The position numbers were made by a program, and so were the translations under genes. From contig NZ_LNBY01000015.1 of assembly GCF_001542855.1 (NCBI RefSeq), forward strand, positions 1 to 64,000: a DNA stretch of 64,000 bases. The letters are read 5' to 3'. Positions 36,075-44,628 of the stretch are shown one piece after another (positions within the stretch are counted from its first letter, which is position 1; the number at the start of each line of letters is the position of its first letter). Below the pieces are notes generated by a model that was not told the origin of the DNA, did no database searches, and was given only the letters and a program-made list of their open reading frames with translations. The DNA is from Erythrobacter sp. AP23. GTDB taxonomy: Bacteria; Pseudomonadota; Alphaproteobacteria; Sphingomonadales; Sphingomonadaceae.

Positions 36075-36512
36075 ATGGCAATGTCAGGCGGCACGGACGA
36101 TGGTTCGCCGATGATGGAAATGAACATGACGCCGTTGATCGACGTCCTGCTCGTTCTCCTCATCATGTTCATCATCACGATCCCGGTCGCGACCCACGCG
36201 GTCAATATCGACCTGCCGGCCCCCAGCAATGTTCCGCAGGACATCACTGTGGAACCGGAAAAGAACAAGCTGGTGCTGACCACCGACGACCAGATCCTGT
36301 GGAACGGCAATGCGGTCGACATGGGCCAGCTACGCACGCTGCTGGAGCAGTCGCGGACGATCAATCCGGAACCCGAACTCCAGTTCGAACCGGAAGCACA
36401 GGCAAGCTACGATCTTGCAGCCAAGGTCCTGCAGCTGATCAAGGCCAGCGGCGTTACCAAGTTCGGCTTCGTCGGCAACGAGCGTTACCGGACTTTCGGC
36501 AAGGCCGGTTAA
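36075..36512 (+). CDS. exbD: Biopolymer transport protein ExbD (second copy)
   Basis: ExbD/TolR protein of 145 residues with the standard length. The helix carries MTPLIDVLLVLLIMFIITIP with the conserved aspartate, followed by periplasmic VNIDLPAPS and a C-terminal swap-domain strand (KVLQLIKASGVTKFGFVGN). GGGAGTAACC lies upstream of the ATG. Last gene of the operon, ended by a strong terminator. Confidence 0.93.
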   Translation: MAMSGGTDDGSPMMEMNMTPLIDVLLVLLIMFIITIPVATHAVNIDLPAPSNVPQDITVEPEKNKLVLTTDDQILWNGNAVDMGQLRTLLEQSRTINPEPELQFEPEAQASYDLAAKVLQLIKASGVTKFGFVGNERYRTFGKAG

Positions 36513-36540
36513 GCCGGATCGGGCCACCAAGCGACACACG

Positions 36541-36572
36541 AAAGGGGCGGAGCGATCCGCCCCTTTCTTTTC
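36541..36572 (+). terminator. Rho-independent terminator of the tonB-exbBDD operon
   Basis: An 11-bp stem (36541-36551 with 36556-36566) closed by a GCGA tetraloop is followed by a T-rich run. The A-run on the other side may let it also stop the convergent helicase gene. Confidence 0.85.
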
Positions 36573-36574
36573 GC

Positions 36575-39043
36575 CTAGGGTTCGCCCGCCTCCCCATCGA
36601 CTCGCATCGCCGTGCCCGCGAGGCTTTCCGCTTCGAGCAAGAGTTCGTCGTCGACCGATCCCTGGGGCGTCGCTTCGCGGCCGATCGTCACCATGACCGG
36701 CACCGCCAACGGGCTGACTCGGTCGAGTTCGACATGCACCAATTGCTCCGCGGACCGGTCGAGCAAATCGCCGAGACGCCCAACGTCGGTCAGCCGCGTC
36801 CTCGCATCGGCCCAGGCCGCTTCGAGCAGCACGTGGTCGGGCTCGTATTTGCGCAGCACGTCGTAGATCAGGTCGGTCGAGAAGGTGACCTGCTTGCCGG
36901 TCTTGCGCTTGCCGGGATGCTGGCGTTCTACCAGCCCGCCGATAACCGCCACCTCGCGAAACGCCCGGCGCAACAGATGAGAGTTCTGCACCCACTCGAT
37001 GAACTCATCCTGCAATATATCGGGTGACAGGAGCGGGGTGGGATCGGTCACCGGTTTCAGACCCCAGACGGCCAGCGAGTAGTCGTTGGCGACGAACCCG
37101 CCTGGCATCAGCCCGCGATCTTCCATCCGCCTGGTGATCAGCATGCCCAGGCTCTGGTTCGCATTCCAGCCCTCGAAGGTATAATAGACGCTGTATTGGC
37201 GCTTGGCGTGCGGAAAGCTCTCGACCAGCAATTGACCCGGCCCCGGCATCCGGCTGCGCCAGTCCTGCACCTCGAGCCACTCGCGCACATCGTCGGGAAA
37301 GCGCGCCCAACCGGCCCGATCGACCAGCATTTCACGCACCCGTTCGGCCAGATGCGTGGTCAGCGGCATTCGCGCACCGCCATAGCTGGGGATCATGGCG
37401 CTGGCCTTGGCGGCCTTCACCACGACTTCCATGTCCTGCAGCTTGACCACCTCGAGACTCATCCCGGCGAAGGCGAAGGTATCGCCCGGACTGAGCGAGG
37501 CGGCAAAGCGTTCCTCGACCTTGCCGAGCGAACGCCCACCGCGCCCGCGTCCGGCATTGATCCGCACGTCGAGCATTTCGGAATCGATGATGATCCCGGC
37601 ATTCATCCGGTGGCGCTGCGCCTGTTCGGGATGGGTCAGCCGCCACACGCCTTCCCTGTCACGCAGGATGCGCTTGAACTTGTCATAGGCCTTGAGCGCA
37701 TAGCCGCCGGTTTCGACGAAGGAGAGCACGCGCTGCCACACTGCCTCGTCGACCCAGGAATAGGAGAGGCTGGCGCGAATCTCGGCGAGCAGCTCAGCCT
37801 CCTGAAACGGAGCCGCGCAGGCGCAGGCCATCACGTGCTGCGCTAGCACGTCGAGCCCGCCCGGGCGGAACTCCTCGCCGTCGCGCTGGCCTTCGTCGAC
37901 CGCGTCGCGTGCCGCGGTCGCCTCGAGGAATTCGAATCGATTCCCCGGGACCAGCAGGGCGCGGCTGGGCTGGTCGAGCCGGTGGTTGGCGCGCCCGATA
38001 CGCTGCAGTAGCCGCGAGGACCCCTTGGGCGCCCCCATCTGCACGACCAGGTCGATATCGCCCCAGTCGACACCGAGGTCTAGGCTGGCGGTCGCCACCA
38101 GCGCGCGCAGCTCGCCCCGCGCCATTGCGCCCTCGACCTTGCGCCGCGCTTCCTTGCTCAAGCTCCCGTGATGGACGCCAATCGGCAGGTTGTCGTCGTT
38201 CACGTCCCACAGGTTTTGGAAGATATATTCCGCAAGAAAGCGGGTGTTGGTGAAGATCAGCGTGGTGCGATTGGTCCTGATCTGCTCGTAAAGCTGCGGG
38301 ATCGCCCAGGTCGCCGCATGGCCGCCCCAGGGCACGCGCTCCTCGTCGGGCAGCAGGATTTCGACTTCGGCCGGGGCGCCCGCCTCGCCCGCGACCAGCT
38401 CGACCGCATCGATCTCGCCCCAGGGCGCCAGCCATTCGCGAAAGCCTTCCGGGTTGGCGAGCGTGGCCGACAGCGCCGCGCGCTGCATGTCCGGCGCGAT
38501 TGCCTGCAGCCGGGTCAGCGCCAGCGCCAGCAGGTCGCCCCGCTTGCCGGTGGCGAAAGCGTGCACCTCGTCGATGACGATGCGCTTGAGGCCGCGGAAC
38601 AGCTCGAAACTCTCGGGATAGGACAGCAGCAATGAGAGGCTTTCGGGCGTGGTCAGCAGAACATGCGGCGGCCGCGTGCGCTGGCGTTTCTTGCGGTCCG
38701 ACGGGGTATCGCCGCTGCGCGTCTCCACCCGGATCGACAGCCCCAGCTCCTCGATCGGGGTCAGCAGGTTGCGCTGCACGTCGTGCGCCAGCGCCTTCAG
38801 AGGCGATACATAGAGCGTATGGAGCCCCTCGGGCGGCGCCCCCTCCGCCAGTCGCGAGGATGTGAAATCGGCAAGTGTCGGCAGGAAGCCCGCGAGCGTT
38901 TTGCCGGCACCGGTATCGGCCACCAGCAGCGCATGCCGCCCGGCATCGCTCGCGGCGAGCATGTCCGCCTGATGGCGCCGCACGCGCCAGCCGCGTGCCG
39001 AGAACCAGTCGGTGATTTCGGAAGGAATATCGGGACGCATCAT
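36575..39043 (-). CDS. Lhr-like ligase-associated DEXH-box helicase
   Basis: Superfamily 2 helicase of 822 residues. The motifs are VADTGAGKT (Walker A, 41-49), VIDEVHAFA (DEVH box), LSATLAN (motif III) and RIGRANHR (motif VI), followed by a large Lhr-type C-terminal region. The size and the start (DWFSARGWRVRRHQADML) match the family annotated as ligase-associated DNA damage response helicase. This normally sits with an ATP-dependent ligase, an exonuclease and a PdeM-like phosphoesterase. None of these is adjacent here. Two consecutive ATGs make the first residue uncertain. Confidence 0.9.
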   Translation of the reverse strand: MMRPDIPSEITDWFSARGWRVRRHQADMLAASDAGRHALLVADTGAGKTLAGFLPTLADFTSSRLAEGAPPEGLHTLYVSPLKALAHDVQRNLLTPIEELGLSIRVETRSGDTPSDRKKRQRTRPPHVLLTTPESLSLLLSYPESFELFRGLKRIVIDEVHAFATGKRGDLLALALTRLQAIAPDMQRAALSATLANPEGFREWLAPWGEIDAVELVAGEAGAPAEVEILLPDEERVPWGGHAATWAIPQLYEQIRTNRTTLIFTNTRFLAEYIFQNLWDVNDDNLPIGVHHGSLSKEARRKVEGAMARGELRALVATASLDLGVDWGDIDLVVQMGAPKGSSRLLQRIGRANHRLDQPSRALLVPGNRFEFLEATAARDAVDEGQRDGEEFRPGGLDVLAQHVMACACAAPFQEAELLAEIRASLSYSWVDEAVWQRVLSFVETGGYALKAYDKFKRILRDREGVWRLTHPEQAQRHRMNAGIIIDSEMLDVRINAGRGRGGRSLGKVEERFAASLSPGDTFAFAGMSLEVVKLQDMEVVVKAAKASAMIPSYGGARMPLTTHLAERVREMLVDRAGWARFPDDVREWLEVQDWRSRMPGPGQLLVESFPHAKRQYSVYYTFEGWNANQSLGMLITRRMEDRGLMPGGFVANDYSLAVWGLKPVTDPTPLLSPDILQDEFIEWVQNSHLLRRAFREVAVIGGLVERQHPGKRKTGKQVTFSTDLIYDVLRKYEPDHVLLEAAWADARTRLTDVGRLGDLLDRSAEQLVHVELDRVSPLAVPVMVTIGREATPQGSVDDELLLEAESLAGTAMRVDGEAGEP

Positions 39044-39100
39044 CGAGACAGCGATGGAGCCCCGGTTTGGGTCCCGCTGCTTCGCATGCGCAAATCCGCC

Positions 39101-39946
39101 CTACATCCCGCTTTCGTCGCCCGATCCATCCATCGGGCTGGGCGGCTTGACGATTTTCCCCAGCGCTGCCGGCTGCACGCCCAGCAACTGCGCCATCCGC
39201 GCGCGTTCGGACCGGCTCAAGTCGGCATAGGCCCGTTCCGCCGGCAAGGTGGCCATCGCCTCCACCATCGAGCTTTCGAAATCGCCGAAGCTGCCCATCA
39301 TCGCGGGCACCGCCTCCATACTGGCCTGGATGACCTGCGGATCGGCGAACAGCGCCATCGATTCCCTGGCGTAGACGCTACCCGTGGGGGTCGCGAAGAA
39401 GGCAGCGATGTCGGCCAGCTGCCTTTCATCGAAACGGACTGCATAGGCCTTCGACAACCCGTCGCGCATGGGGCCTTCCATCGCCGCGTACATGTCGCCC
39501 ATATTTGCGGTCAGGACAGTGACGATGGCATCCACGCGCCGGTCGTAGGCCGGATCGAGCATTGCCATGAGCTCGGCCTGTTCGCCTTCGTCCAGCGCCT
39601 CGATTGCCTCCTGCTCGATGTCGAGCCGGCTCCCCAGCACGAATTCGGGGGCGGTGAACATCGACATCATCGGACGAATCATCTTGTCCATCATGTCGGC
39701 CATCATCTCGCCATAGAAGCCTTCGGGCATCATGGTGCCGACCACCGCCGTCGCCGCCGGGAGCCGGGCTTCCTGCTCGGCGGTCAGGGGGTCGGTCTGG
39801 AACAGGCCCGCCATCATCCCGGAAAACCGATCCAGCTTCGCCGCGGATTCTTCTCCATTGGCATCCTTGGGCGCATCCTGCGCCAGTGCAGGGCCGGCGA
39901 TGCTCATGGTCGCTGCCACCATGGTGCTGATCAGTGTTCGGCGCAT
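39101..39946 (-). CDS. DUF2059-like exported protein
   Basis: A 281-residue periplasmic protein of unknown function. The signal peptide ends at about ALAQ. A methionine-rich segment follows (GFYGEMMADMMDKMIRPMMSMF), then a helical region with FDERQLADIAAFFATPTGSVYARES, which resembles the DUF2059 domain. The two Met-rich patches could bind copper, but this is speculation. Flanked by the helicase and pgm genes on the same strand with gaps of 57 and 26 bases. Confidence 0.75.
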   Translation of the reverse strand: MRRTLISTMVAATMSIAGPALAQDAPKDANGEESAAKLDRFSGMMAGLFQTDPLTAEQEARLPAATAVVGTMMPEGFYGEMMADMMDKMIRPMMSMFTAPEFVLGSRLDIEQEAIEALDEGEQAELMAMLDPAYDRRVDAIVTVLTANMGDMYAAMEGPMRDGLSKAYAVRFDERQLADIAAFFATPTGSVYARESMALFADPQVIQASMEAVPAMMGSFGDFESSMVEAMATLPAERAYADLSRSERARMAQLLGVQPAALGKIVKPPSPMDGSGDESGM

Positions 39947-39972
39947 GCCCTACTCCCCTCTGGTCGTGCCGT

Positions 39973-41376
39973 TCAGTGACCGGCCTGCGGACCGCGCTCG
40001 AGGCCCGAGGCAGCGAGCTGCTCGTCGATCTGTGCGACCAATTTCTTGAGCCCTTCCCGGCTTTCGCTTTCGGCCCGCGCGACGAGGACGTCCTGCGTGT
40101 TCGAGGCGCGCAGCAGCCACCAGCCATCGTCGGTGGTGACGCGCACGCCGTCGGTCGTGTCCGCTACCGCATCGCTGTTCGCGATACGCTCTGCGATTTC
40201 GCCGATGGCGGCGAACTTGCGGCTCTCGTCGACCTGGAAGCGCATTTCGGGCGTGTTGACCATCGGTGGCATGGCGCCCCGCAGCTCGGTCACCGATTTG
40301 CCCAGCCGCGCCGCCGCGGCGATCAGCCGCACGCCCGCGTAAAGCGCATCGTCGTAGCCGTAATATTCGTCGGCGAAGAACACATGCCCGCTCATCTCGC
40401 CCGCGAGCGGCGAACCGGTTTCCTTCATTTTGGACTTAATCAGCGAGTGGCCCGTCTTCCACATCAAAGGCTCGCCCCCATGCGTCGCCACATGATCGAA
40501 CAAGGCGCGGCTGGCCTTCACATCGGCGATGATCGTTACGCCCGGGCGCCGTGAGAGCAGGTCCTCGGCATAGATCATCAGCAACTGATCGCCCCAGATG
40601 ACCCGGCCGTCCCCATCGATCGCACCGATGCGGTCTCCATCGCCGTCGAAGGCGACTCCGAAATCGAGCGACTTCTCGGCGACGAGGGCACGCAGATCTT
40701 CCAGATTCTCCTCGACAGTCGGGTCGGGATGATGATTGGGAAAATTGCCGTCGACTTCCGTATACAGCAGATGGTGTTCGCCCGGCAGGCGCGCGGCCAG
40801 CTTCTCGAGCGCCGGGCCCGCAGCCCCGTTGCCCGCATCCCATCCGACCTTGAGGTTTGCGAGTTGCGCGGTGTCGATACCCTCGAGCGCTCCGAGCATG
40901 CGGTCGATATACGCATCGAGAACTTCGCGCTCTTCGACCTCACCGGCACCGTCGACCCATTCACCCGTGGCACCCCGGCGTCCCAGCTCCTGAATGTCCG
41001 CACCGAAGAACGGCCGGCCCTGAAACACCATCTTGAAGCCGTTGTAATTGGCGGGATTGTGACTGCCGGTTATCTGAATGCCGCCATCCACATCCTCGGC
41101 TGATGCCTCGGCATAATAGAGCATCGGCGTCGGCCCCATGCCGATCCGCACGACATCCATGCCCGCCGCGGTCAGACCTTCCACCAGCGCGTGTTCGAGC
41201 ATCGGCGAGCTGACGCGGCCATCGTAGCCGACCGCGACCTTGGTGCCGCCGGCCTCGGCAAGCATCGATCCGAAGCCGCGTCCGATCGCCCGGGCGTCGT
41301 CGGGACCGAGCGTTTCTCCGATGATCCCGCGAATATCGTATTCGCGCAGCACGGTGGGATGGAAATCGTGGCTCAT
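39973..41376 (-). CDS. Phosphomannomutase/phosphoglucomutase
   Basis: Alpha-D-phosphohexomutase of 467 residues that interconverts hexose 1- and 6-phosphates, supplying GDP-mannose or UDP-glucose for cell-envelope sugars. The phosphoserine is Ser105 in TGSHNPANYNG, where a Gly replaces the usual Ala. The metal loop is FDGDGDRIG and the substrate loop is GEMSGHVFF. The C-terminal RASNTQDVLVAR phosphate-binding loop is present. Its start overlaps the stop of the J-domain gene in an ATGA junction. Confidence 0.93.
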   Translation of the reverse strand: MSHDFHPTVLREYDIRGIIGETLGPDDARAIGRGFGSMLAEAGGTKVAVGYDGRVSSPMLEHALVEGLTAAGMDVVRIGMGPTPMLYYAEASAEDVDGGIQITGSHNPANYNGFKMVFQGRPFFGADIQELGRRGATGEWVDGAGEVEEREVLDAYIDRMLGALEGIDTAQLANLKVGWDAGNGAAGPALEKLAARLPGEHHLLYTEVDGNFPNHHPDPTVEENLEDLRALVAEKSLDFGVAFDGDGDRIGAIDGDGRVIWGDQLLMIYAEDLLSRRPGVTIIADVKASRALFDHVATHGGEPLMWKTGHSLIKSKMKETGSPLAGEMSGHVFFADEYYGYDDALYAGVRLIAAAARLGKSVTELRGAMPPMVNTPEMRFQVDESRKFAAIGEIAERIANSDAVADTTDGVRVTTDDGWWLLRASNTQDVLVARAESESREGLKKLVAQIDEQLAASGLERGPQAGH

Positions 41377-41675
41377 TCGGGAGGCTCCGTTCGGGTCCGG
41401 GATAGATGATCGAGCAAGAGATCGCGCGCGGCATTGGCCTCTTGCAAAGCGGTAGCGCTACCCCCTCTGTCGGGGTGATTTATTGTAGCTATGCGACGGT
41501 GCGCCGCACGGATTTCGTCCGGCGTGGCGCGCGGCGAGACATCGAGGATGGCTCGGGCACGAGCGAGCGAGCGATCCGCGGGGCTTTGCGCCCGCAGATA
41601 TTCCCACGGCCATTTGCCGAAAATCCAGCGGCAGGCCACGCAAAGCAGGATGGCAAGGGCGAGCAGGCGGATCAT
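41373..41675 (-). CDS. Small membrane J-domain (DnaJ-like) protein
   Basis: A 100-residue protein with one N-terminal membrane helix (IRLLALAILLCVACRWIFG) and a short J-domain. The domain has the HPD motif in TINHPDRGGS near residue 67, so it could stimulate an Hsp70 (DnaK) at the membrane. The architecture resembles the mitochondrial Tim14/Pam18 type. The start overlaps the stop of mipZ by four bases and its own stop overlaps the pgm start by four bases, so the three genes form one translationally coupled unit. Confidence 0.85.
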   Translation of the reverse strand: MIRLLALAILLCVACRWIFGKWPWEYLRAQSPADRSLARARAILDVSPRATPDEIRAAHRRIATINHPDRGGSATALQEANAARDLLLDHLSRTRTEPPE

Positions 41676-42481
41676 TGCGCCGGCTCCGGGATCCGCTCGG
41701 CTAGCCGATCGGGCAGGCGCAGATTGGCGACCAGCCCGCGCAATTCCTGCCGCGCGACCAGGTGGCTGGTACCGAGATCGCCCAGATGTCCCTTGTCGAG
41801 CAGGGTAAGGCCCGAGGGAAAGAGTTCGCGATAGATCACGCGCTCCGACAGGCCCTTCGCCACCCGGAAACCGACCCGCTTGGCCATTTCGGTCAAGGCC
41901 TGTTCGATACGTGCCATATTGCGCGCTTCGGTATAGCCGGTGCGGTTGCGCACGACGACCCAGTCCATCTGCGCGCGATTCTGTTCGATCGAGGTGCGGC
42001 TGCGCTTAAGCCGCGCTTCCCAGATCAACTCGGCGTAGAAGGATAGCTTCTTTACTTTGAAGCTTTCGCCCTCGACCTGGCCGATGAGGTCGAAATCGAC
42101 GAAACTGTCGTTCATTGGCGTCACGAGCGTGTCGGCGGTTGTCGCCGCATGGCGCGCCAGCGGATCGTCGCGTCCGGGCGTGTCGATGATGACGAAATCC
42201 GCCACTGCCGAGTTTTCGGCGAGGAAGGCATCCATCGCGGGCTCGTCCATGCCCTCGACAACGTGGCAGTGGGCCGTGGGCAGTTCGATCCCGCGCCGGC
42301 GCATGGTTTCGGCGCGGTTCTCGAAATAACGGCACATCGTCTGCTGGCGGTGATCGAGATCGAACGCGACGACCCTGGCGCCGCGATGGGCCAACGCAAC
42401 CGCGACATGCACGGCCGTGGTCGACTTCCCGGTGCCGCCTTTCTCATTGGCGAAAACAATGCGGTGGGGGTGCGACGTCAT
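41672..42481 (-). CDS. mipZ: MipZ-type division plane positioning ATPase
   Basis: ParA/MinD-family ATPase of about 269 residues that, in Caulobacter, forms a gradient from the poles and blocks FtsZ assembly. The deviant Walker A is NEKGGTGKST (12-21), followed by VVAFDLDHRQQTM, the Walker B-like VIIDTPGRDDPLAR and PMNDSFVDFDLIG. The DLDHRQQT and RYFENRAE segments point to MipZ and not to a plasmid ParA. I prefer ATG 42481 over a TTG two codons upstream. First gene of the mipZ, J-domain and pgm unit. Confidence 0.93.
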   Translation of the reverse strand: MTSHPHRIVFANEKGGTGKSTTAVHVAVALAHRGARVVAFDLDHRQQTMCRYFENRAETMRRRGIELPTAHCHVVEGMDEPAMDAFLAENSAVADFVIIDTPGRDDPLARHAATTADTLVTPMNDSFVDFDLIGQVEGESFKVKKLSFYAELIWEARLKRSRTSIEQNRAQMDWVVVRNRTGYTEARNMARIEQALTEMAKRVGFRVAKGLSERVIYRELFPSGLTLLDKGHLGDLGTSHLVARQELRGLVANLRLPDRLAERIPEPAQ

Positions 42482-42706
42482 CGGCAATCGGCAGTGAGTT
42501 TCATGATGCCCTGTCCCTATCCAACCCGTCGCCCGGCGGCAACGCAGCGCGGCGGGAAGCTATGCGCTTTTTCCCACAATGGCGGATGTATACTAGCGCG
42601 AGACGCATCATTTGGTATCCTGCGCGCCACCTGGGTCGCGTGCGACCGGCGAGAACCGGCAGCAAGCCGGCAGCCGCGAACAGATCATTCGAGGGGATCC
42701 CAGGAC

Positions 42707-43480
42707 ATGAAAAAAGCACTCTTCACCACGCTCGCCATTCTATCCATGACCGGCATGGCCGCCGAACCGATTGTGGCGCAGGGCCGGTCCTCCGGACGCA
42801 AGGCGCAGGATCGGGCGACGATGGAGATTCCGCGCTGCACGCAGAATCTCGGCACGATCGCGGTGGTCGAACCCGACGACAAATGGTGGCGCGAACTCAA
42901 TCTCGGCAGCCCCGAGCAGATCATCCGTGTCTTCGTGCAGCGTTCGGGCTGCTTCACCATGGTCAGCCGGGGCCGCGCGATGCGCAGCCGGGCAATGGAG
43001 CGCGCGCTGCAGGAACAGGGCGAGCTGCAGGAGGGGCAGAACGTCGGTCTCGGACAGGTCCGCACGGCCGATTACTTCCTCCAGCCCGATATCGTCAGCG
43101 CCAACAGCAATTCGGGCGGCGGAGGCGGCGTGCTGGGCGGAGTGGTCGGCGGATTGTTCGGCCGCACGGCAGGCGCGCTGGCTGGCGGCATCCGCGTAAA
43201 GAAGGGCGAAGCGAACGTCGTTCTCTCACTCGTCAATGCGCGCACGACGGTCGAGGAGGCGCTGGTCGAGGGATACTTCCGCAAGAAGGATCTCGGCTGG
43301 GCCGCCGGCGGGGGCTTGTTCGGCGGCGGGGGCGGAGCTGCCGGTGGCTTCGGCAGCTACGAGAACACGGCGATCGGCCAGATCATCGTGCTCGCCTATC
43401 TCAATGCCTATACCGACCTCGTGACGCAGCTTGGCGGCCTGCCCCTCGATGCAGCCGCGGCGGCGCCCGAAGCGCGCTGA
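42707..43480 (+). CDS. CsgG/HfaB-like secretion or peptidoglycan-associated protein
   Basis: A 257-residue exported protein with a CsgG-like domain (LGTIAVVEPDDKWWREL, CFTMVSRGRAMRSRAMERAL, ADYFLQPDIV, ANVVLSLVNARTTVEEALVEG). The signal peptide ends near VAQG, and unlike CsgG it has no lipobox cysteine at the cleavage site. Two glycine-rich stretches (GGGGGVLGGVVGGLFG and AAGGGLFGGGGGAAGGFG) interrupt the domain. No curli or holdfast genes are nearby. Transcribed divergently from mipZ, with a possible TATACT -10 at 42589-42594. A strong terminator follows. Confidence 0.82.
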   Translation: MKKALFTTLAILSMTGMAAEPIVAQGRSSGRKAQDRATMEIPRCTQNLGTIAVVEPDDKWWRELNLGSPEQIIRVFVQRSGCFTMVSRGRAMRSRAMERALQEQGELQEGQNVGLGQVRTADYFLQPDIVSANSNSGGGGGVLGGVVGGLFGRTAGALAGGIRVKKGEANVVLSLVNARTTVEEALVEGYFRKKDLGWAAGGGLFGGGGGAAGGFGSYENTAIGQIIVLAYLNAYTDLVTQLGGLPLDAAAAAPEAR

Positions 43481-43495
43481 CACCGGACACCTTGC

Positions 43496-44404
43496 ATGAA
43501 CACGGGCGGGGCGGCACAGATCGCCCCGCCTTTTCTTGCGAGCGGAGTGGAAGCGCTGAAGACGATCACGACACTGGACGAGCTACGCCGCGTCACCGCC
43601 GCCATCCGCAGCAAGGGATCGCTGGCACTGGTTCCGACCATGGGGGCCCTGCATGAAGGGCATTTGACCCTCGTCCGCGCGGCGCGCGAGGCGGCCGGCC
43701 ATGTCGCCGTCTCGATATTCGTCAACCCGCGCCAGTTTGGCGCGAACGAAGATCTCGATGCCTATCCCAGGCAGTTGGCGCGCGATTCGGATTTGCTCGA
43801 AACCGAGGGCGTTACGCTGTTGTGGGCGCCGCCCCCAAGCGAAGTCTATCCCGAAGGGTATGCCACCAATATCTCGGTCGCGAAGGTCAGCGAGGGCCTT
43901 TGCGGGGCGGACCGACCGGGCCATTTCGATGGTGTCGCGACCGTGGTGTGCAAGCTCTTCAACCAGGTCCGGCCCGACATGGCATTCTTCGGCGAGAAGG
44001 ATTGGCAACAACTCGCGGTCATTCGCCGCATGGCACGCGATCTCGACCTGACCCGGCCGCATGTCGATGCGATCCATGGCGTGCCGATCGTCCGCGAGGC
44101 CGATGGACTCGCGATGTCGAGCCGCAATGCCTATCTCTCGCCAGACCAGCGCGCAGTGGCGGCCGCGCTACCCGAGGCAATGCGCCGGGCGATCGCGCGG
44201 CTGGGCGGCGGCGAGGCGGCAGGGCCGGTCCTTGCCGAACTCTCCTCCGAACTGGTGGAGACCGGCTTCGACAGCGTGGATTATGCCGAACTTAGGCGTG
44301 GCGGCGATCTGGCTCCCGTTGGCGTTGCGGAACAGGACAGCCGCCTGTTCGTGGCCGCGCGGATCGGTCGCACGCGGCTGATCGACAACATGCCGCTCGG
44401 CTGA
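43496..44404 (+). CDS. panC: Pantothenate synthetase
   Basis: ATP-dependent ligation of pantoate and beta-alanine to pantothenate, the precursor of coenzyme A. Up to 302 residues. The motifs are PTMGALHEGHLTLV, VNPRQFGANEDL, FGEKDWQQL and SSRNAYLS, all complete. The annotated ATG at 43496 puts a strong terminator hairpin inside codons 4-12. A shorter product starting at GTG 43547 or CTG 43556 would begin right before KTITTLDELRRV, where the family normally starts. I therefore consider the true start uncertain by about 20 codons. panB is not nearby. Confidence 0.94.
   Translation: MNTGGAAQIAPPFLASGVEALKTITTLDELRRVTAAIRSKGSLALVPTMGALHEGHLTLVRAAREAAGHVAVSIFVNPRQFGANEDLDAYPRQLARDSDLLETEGVTLLWAPPPSEVYPEGYATNISVAKVSEGLCGADRPGHFDGVATVVCKLFNQVRPDMAFFGEKDWQQLAVIRRMARDLDLTRPHVDAIHGVPIVREADGLAMSSRNAYLSPDQRAVAAALPEAMRRAIARLGGGEAAGPVLAELSSELVETGFDSVDYAELRRGGDLAPVGVAEQDSRLFVAARIGRTRLIDNMPLG
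43505..43537 (+). terminator. Rho-independent terminator of the CsgG-like gene
   Basis: GGCGGGGCG (43505-43513) pairs with CGCCCCGCC (43522-43530) over an eight-base loop and is followed by TTTTCTT. It begins nine bases after the nominal panC ATG, so either panC starts further downstream or the hairpin is translated. Confidence 0.8.
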
Positions 44405-44469
44405 GGGAAGGCACGGTCCCCCGCATGGGGGACTGTCATCAAACTGCAACTTATCCTATTGCGGAGGAC

Positions 44470-44555
44470 CGTCGCGAACGGTGCCGGTCGGCACCTGCCC
44501 TTCGGTTCGCAAGGGTCGGGTGCATGGCGCAGGCAGCGCCGTGGACCCGACTTCC
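44470..44555 (+). other. Structured non-coding stretch after panC (candidate RNA)
   Basis: Two nested hairpins are visible. GCGAAC (44474-44479) pairs with GTTCGC (44505-44510) around an inner GGTGCC/GGCACC stem. Then GTCGGG (44515-44520) pairs with CCCGAC (44546-44551) around an inner GGCGC/GCGCC. No ORF or known RNA family was recognised. It lies in the 224-base gap between panC and tRNA-Gly. The transcribed strand is unknown. Confidence 0.35.
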
Positions 44556-44577
44556 CGAAAGCTCTCCAATGAATCAC

Positions 44578-44602
44578 AAAAAACGCGGCGGCACAGCCGC
44601 GT
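44578..44602 (-). terminator. Terminator of tRNA-Gly
   Basis: A CGCGGC/GCCGCG stem (44584-44601) is followed on the minus strand by six T residues. It lies 26 bases after the 3' end of the minus-strand tRNA-Gly gene. Confidence 0.8.
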
Positions 44603-44628
44603 GGAAGCATTCAGGCGCGCCGGAGGTC

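Noticed and set aside
44470..44555. SRP (4.5S) RNA or 6S RNA at the structured gap
   Set aside because: The conserved GGAAGCAGCC-type loop of SRP RNA and the long open bubble of 6S RNA were not found on either strand.
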